A DNA stretch of 12,500 nucleotides from Theodoxus fluviatilis. Its lineage: Eukaryota; Mollusca; Gastropoda; Cycloneritida; Neritidae. A program made the position numbers and the translations under genes. Below are positions 8,608 through 12,500 of the stretch, in pieces (the first letter of the stretch is position 1; every line of letters starts with the position of its first letter). The stretch is from NCBI GenBank assembly GCA_034096865.1, contig JAWQFJ010000526.1, positions 57,501 through 70,000 of the forward strand, written 5' to 3'. Under the pieces are notes generated by a model, which worked only from the letters and a program-made list of their open reading frames with translations, was not told where the DNA came from and ran no database searches.

Positions 8608-8662
<55 letters not shown>
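8608..8662. repeat. GT dinucleotide microsatellite, 55 nt pure
   Basis: An uninterrupted GT alternation of 55 bases is directly followed by the CG-rich alternating tract at 8663-8682. GT runs of this length are length-polymorphic and can adopt Z-DNA under supercoiling. Confidence 0.98.
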
Positions 8663-8667
<5 letters not shown>

Positions 8668-8682
8668 TCGCGCTCGCGCGAG
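8663..8682. repeat. CG-alternating tract with 10-bp palindrome CTCGCGCGAG
   Basis: The tract alternates C and G with two CT breaks and ends in the perfect palindrome CTCGCGCGAG (8673-8682). Joined to the GT run, it gives about 75 bases of nearly continuous purine-pyrimidine alternation, the classic Z-DNA-prone composition. Confidence 0.9.
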
Positions 8683-9889
8683 TTCATTTAAATGTGTAAG
8701 TGCATGTGTACGTTCTTGCGTGAACGCAACAAACTGAAATCAATTTTAAAAGGCAGGCAGACCGAACGTGAAAAATTAGGGACATTATTGCAAAATCAAA
8801 TATGAGTACAAGATAAAAAGTATTTCTACATTTGAAAGTCCATGCAATGAATACAGCATAAGTCCTCATACAGTATTGCCTACTATCAAGCATTGCACGA
8901 CTGGTAGGATCACTTTGATTTACTCTTGTGTTCTTGAACTGCAGGTACGACGATATGACCCATTCTCCGAGGCATTGTAGAAGCACATATTTTTTGCAGC
9001 TTCCGTATGCAGCTGCATAGATTTCACTGAAAGAGATAGTGACAGTTAAGTAATTCTGGCCCAATGTAGAAATACGCTAGATATCTTCAGTCTCTTGGGC
9101 GCAAAGGTGTCGTGTCAAATGAGGTGCACCTTTCCACGTTGCATGCAAGCTATCTGCGTGGTCCTTGTAAACGTCATTTTGCACCAAATATGCCCGAATG
9201 TCATGTCCGCACTGCCAATTCGTGCTATAGCGATCATTCCAAGACCAGCTGGCAAAGGGAGTGACATTTTGTGATACAAACTTTGATAATAGCAACGTCG
9301 AACGGCAGAGATCCTGCACGAATGTGACACAATATGAATATAATGAAGACACTATTAGTCACATTACGTAATCATACTCGTACTTAAACGAAATTGTGAT
9401 TCGGACTACCGTGTGACAAGTTTATGGAAACTTCATCAGACAAAAAAGACCGAAAAGCTCGTCCACCTTTGACAACATTTGAAAATGTTGCTGACAGTTT
9501 GTGGCAAAGTATGCGAACTTTTTTGTTGACGTACGAGGCTTTTTGCCGACGAAATACAAAACCGCTTCTGATGCGACAGTGCTCGAGTCCTTACACAGAC
9601 TGCAATCCAAATCTGTACCGGGAGATCGGTGGTGGGGGCGTGCGCTATGCGAACGACTGAACCCTTGCGTTCTTGTTGAAACATCGCAACGTGAATTGCA
9701 GCGTTTCGGACAAGTGTTCCCCCGCCTTAATAGGCGTGACGAGTGTTGCTGAGCAGTGAAAATAAACAGATGGCATCTGCGGTAACAAAATGTCGTTTAT
9801 CGTTGTGGGCAACGACCAGCTGGTCCGTGCGTCCGAAATAGTCCACCTAAACGGCGTTATAATAAAGGAAGGAAGGAACGAACTATTAC
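8683..9889. other. Unassigned region between GT tract and composite repeat
   Basis: No gene is recognised. Frames of up to 126 codons (8684-9064 minus) have no known motif, and other frames overlap them. The segment ends in ACGGCGTTATAATAAA followed by three GGAA repeats (9852-9880), which resembles a SINE tail; this resemblance is from memory and uncertain. Confidence 0.45.
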
Positions 9890-9957
9890 GGCCCATCAGC
9901 TTTTTGCGGGCTATTTAAGGCCATTGACTACAAACTCACTAAAGCTAGTTAAGTTAG
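9890..9957 (+). repeat. Left direct-repeat copy flanking the TGGA array
   Basis: This segment is a diverged copy of 10564-10632. Shared blocks are CATCAGC (9894-9900), AAGGCCATTGA (9917-9927) and AGCTAGTTA against AGCTGGTTA (9943-9951), at a nearly constant offset of 673-675 bases. The copy stops where the TGGA array begins. Confidence 0.75.
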
Positions 9958-10556
9958 AGATGGATGGATGGTTGCATGGATGGATGGATGGATGGATGGA
10001 TGGGTAGGTGGGTAGGTGGGTGGATGGATGGATGGATGGATGGATGGATGCATGGATGGTTGGGTGGGTGGGTGGGTGGATGGATGGATGGGTGCGTGCG
10101 TGTGAGGGTGGGTGGGTGGATGGATGGATGGATGGATAGATGGATGGATGGATGGATGGGTGGGTGGGTGGGTGGGTGGGTGGGTGGGAGGATGGATGGA
10201 TGGATGGATGGGTGGGTGTGTGTGGGGGTGGGTGGGTGGATGGATGGATGGATGGATGGATGGATGGATGGATGGATGGATGGATGGATGGATGGATGGA
10301 TGGATGGGTGGGGGGGTAGGTGGGTGGATGGATGGATGGATGGTTGGGTGGGTGGGTAGGTGGGTGGGTGGGTGGGAGGATGGATGGATGGATGGATGGG
10401 TGCGTGTGTGTGTGGGGTGGGTGGGTGGATGGATGGATGGATGGATGGATGGATGAATGGATGGATGGATGGATGGATGTATGTATGGGTCGGTGCGTGG
10501 GTGGGTGGATGGATGGATGGATGGATGTTGAATGGATGGTGGGATGGATGGATGGA
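9958..10556. repeat. TGGA/TGGG tetranucleotide array with G-quadruplex motifs
   Basis: About 600 bases are almost entirely TGGA and TGGG units, with GTGCGTG and GTGTGTGTGGGG interludes near 10090, 10210, 10400 and 10490. The interludes recur with similar flanking TGGG-rich then TGGA-rich stretches, giving a loose higher-order pattern. GGG tracts separated by one T occur eight times in a row at 10158-10188 and four times at 10062-10076 and 10362-10376. Open frames across it (MDGW on plus, IHPS on minus) are artefacts of the repeat. Confidence 0.97.
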
Positions 10557-10563
10557 GTTTAAA

Positions 10564-10850
10564 GGTACATCAGCCTTCGTAGGCGATGCAAGGCCATTGA
10601 TCACGATACATACTTAGAGCTGGTTAGAATTAGGGTAAGTCGTCTCGATTTACCTATGTAGTCGCCTTTTACTGATCGCGGAGGGAGGCGCGGTGGGTCT
10701 ATTCTTACCACCAGCCCACAGGAAGAGGCTAGAGTAGAGCGACAGTAAGAGCAAGGTAAGTCTGGACTTTCCTGGTTTTGCGCCCTTTGCGAATTGCGAA
10801 GGGAGACGTGGTTGGTTTCTTTTTACCCCCAACCCACAGGGGGATGGCGA
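10564..10850 (+). mobile_element. SINE-like repeat with two tandem ~120-bp modules
   Basis: The head (10564-10632) is homologous to the left flank of the TGGA array. It is followed by two diverged copies of one module, about 10634-10728 and 10755-10845. Matching blocks are GGTAAGTC (10634 and 10755), CGCC followed by T-rich sequence, a GCG-GAGGGAG-like block and ACCC/GCCCACAGG. The offset is 118-121 bases, and identity is roughly 70 percent by eye. No reading frame is present. The module resembles conserved central sequences of SINE families described in molluscs and other invertebrates, but that is a recollection and not a search result. No polymerase III A and B boxes were identified, so the SINE label is tentative. 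Confidence 0.5.
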
Positions 10851-11220
10851 TATAAATATCTTGGCATCAGAAAGGACGTTGTAGTCACAGGATTTGAGTT
10901 TATCGGTATAACTTCCCAGTTCGTCATGTATGAAACGGCATGCACACGAATAGCTAACATGAATTTATAAATTGATATTTCTACGGGCAAACGGCGACAA
11001 ATATGTATCCCAGCTCTCTTTTTAAGTCAGAAGTGCGGCGGCACTTCTTTATTGAGAGGGTCTCCAACAAATCCGTTTGAAAATATCGAGGCGCTTGTAT
11101 CGAGAACAACACTTTCCATACGCAGAATTGACAAAAATAATGAATTGCGACATCCTGTTCTCTGTCTCCCAGACCACCATCTCAGACAGCTCAACTGAGA
11201 ATAGGCGGACGCTTCACAAG
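10851..11220. other. Unassigned region with a perfect 8-bp hairpin
   Basis: No gene is recognised. A perfect inverted repeat, AGAAGTGC (11029-11036) and GCACTTCT (11041-11048), encloses the four-base loop GGCG. It is preceded by a T-rich run and followed by TTTATT. It does not match the histone mRNA stem-loop consensus. Confidence 0.5.
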
Positions 11221-11860
11221 CAAGGGTGTCGGATTTGGACCCAGACAAGGACGTAGCAAGCCTCCAGCTTGACGCAAGTGCACCTGGGTCTGAAGCCGGA
11301 GCGCCCTCGTCTGGAGCAGGTGTCAGCCAAAAGGGAACGACGCTGCGAAATCCTGCTAATTGTCCGGTCAAGCCTTTCCGCCAACCCTCCTCTTTTCTTC
11401 GTCATTCACAGGGACGAGACCACCCAGGTTACGGGTTTGACCAGACTAGGGATCTTTGGCCCCCACTCCTGTCCACCCATCCACAACTCCACCCCAACCC
11501 TGTCCAACCCCTAACCCCTTCTGAAATGGCTGACAAACCTTCCGAGCGCGAGGGATGCCGGGAAAAAAGCCTGGACGAGAGGGCATCAAGGCTGCCGCCA
11601 TCATTGCCCAATTACCGCTAGAGGTCGCCTCGGACGCTTCCGCCGCGAGAGCTGGGGGAGAAGTGCTCATATGGCGGGAGAAAGCTCCAGTCGTTATTCC
11701 CGGCTTTCAGGCAGTTCACCTCGCCGCCATACGCGCGCTGTGAGAGCTCTCCATTCAATGGAGGAAGAAAGAAGACAGCTTGAAGGGCCAGTGAAGATGC
11801 TCGGAAATAAGGCGAGGCTACGCCAGCACTTTGTCTGTCTGCTGGCTCTTCTCTGTGGGC
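11221..11860. other. GC-rich patch, possible regulatory or exon-bearing DNA
   Basis: Base composition is GC- and CpG-richer than both flanks. GCCGCCAT (11594-11601, a YY1-like core on the minus strand), CCAAT (11608-11612) and ATGGCGGGAG near 11670 are promoter-type motifs. Several overlapping frames of 60-131 codons occur on both strands without recognisable domains. Their overlap suggests they reflect stop-poor GC-rich sequence, not genes. Confidence 0.3.
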
Positions 11861-11940
11861 TGGCAACTCCGCCAAAACAAAGCGGACACTACCAGAGCTA
11901 CCTGATCCTGGCTTCTAATGAGAAGGGCAAATTTTCTTGA

Positions 11941-12500
11941 CATTTGCAAGTGTCTCTCTGGATATGCGCAGTTGAATGCCCCTGATTTCTGTGCCGCATT
12001 TTCTTGTCATTATGAGGAATTGCTCTGAAGTGGCAGCTTTCTGTGTCAGAGCGCTGTTCGATGGTGAAGACCCTTATAAGCGCGTCTGGGGCCCAGAAAA
12101 ATAGCTTTTGTGGGAGGCAGACATACTTCGCCATGATAGTGTTATATCCTAGACCGTAGAGTATCGTGAACCGTAGAACGTGACCTACTTGCATATTATT
12201 AACATCACTTGTTCACCGCCAAATCTTTTTTTCTTGTCTGTGATTAGTCAACTACTTTTTTCTATACTGGGATCTTCAGTACTCTCTAACACAGGTTTAA
12301 AAAAAATCCCCAAAAAGGAAATATTGCACAACACTGTGATAATTTATGTTACGAAATATGAAGACAATATGTCATTAGTTTGTGTCATAATTCTTGTTTG
12401 TAATACTTTTGTGGGTTTCGTGTTTTTTTAAATAAGTATCTCAACGGCTGCGTTGGTAATCCATCGCCATGAATGCGAGACAACAGGCAATGGAGGAGTT
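11941..12500. other. Unassigned AT-rich end of window
   Basis: No gene, RNA or repeat is recognised. Two ACCGTAGA copies lie close together near 12153 and 12170. Short frames on both strands have no familiar motif. Confidence 0.5.

Noticed and set aside
8684..9064. 126-codon minus-strand frame with hydrophobic stretches
   Set aside because: Its end runs into the GT/CG simple-repeat border, and no known motif is present.
9954..10604. Minus-strand 216-codon IHPS-rich frame and plus-strand MDGW-rich frames
   Set aside because: These are translations of the TGGA/TGGG tetranucleotide array, with low complexity and no flanking coding sequence.
11226..11621. 131-codon plus-strand frame rich in Pro, Ser and Ala
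   Set aside because: It sits in a GC-rich, stop-poor patch with competing frames on both strands and no domain.

Overview
This window looks like a stretch of animal nuclear genome. It has one unmistakable protein-coding gene, a retroelement, and is otherwise long non-coding DNA rich in tandem and simple repeats. There is no bacterial-style gene packing, no operon and no recognisable multi-exon host gene. The Penelope-like retroelement with a GIY-YIG nuclease, the 33-bp minisatellite, the long GA, GT and TGGA/TGGG arrays and the SINE-like sequence fit an invertebrate, plausibly a mollusc or another lophotrochozoan. The taxon is a guess from general repeat flavour, not from a host gene.

Layout. 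Positions 1-2013 hold the C-terminal part (about 670 codons) of a Penelope-like element (PLE) polyprotein, with reverse transcriptase motifs and a GIY-YIG endonuclease. It is uninterrupted and its catalytic residues look intact; its 5' end lies outside the window. Positions 2014-2550 are the element's probable 3' region: a GA-rich microsatellite in two blocks, a hammerhead-ribozyme-like core at 2468-2491 and an ATTAAA signal at 2529. Positions 2550-3302 are unassigned. Positions 3303-5257 are a 33-bp minisatellite of 59 complete units with no net indel. Its large open frames on both strands follow automatically from the unit and are not convincing genes. Positions 5258-6820 and 7280-8600 are unassigned and AT-richer, apart from a few short palindromes and factor-like sites. 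Positions 6820-7280 form a CpG-rich patch with two tandem ETS-type sites, the best promoter candidate. At 8608-8682 lies a GT repeat joined to a CG-alternating palindromic tract. Positions 9890-10850 form a composite repeat: a TGGA/TGGG array with strong G-quadruplex motifs, flanked by two diverged direct copies of one sequence, followed by two tandem diverged copies of a roughly 120-bp SINE-like module. Positions 11220-11860 are a second GC-rich patch, and the last 600 bases hold nothing I can name.

Function. The PLE carries its own copying machinery (reverse transcriptase plus a nuclease to open the target) and a possible self-cleaving RNA motif in its 3' region. Nothing else forms a pathway with it. 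The most interesting signals are the apparently intact PLE, the minisatellite with its block structure, and the composite repeat at 9890-10850.
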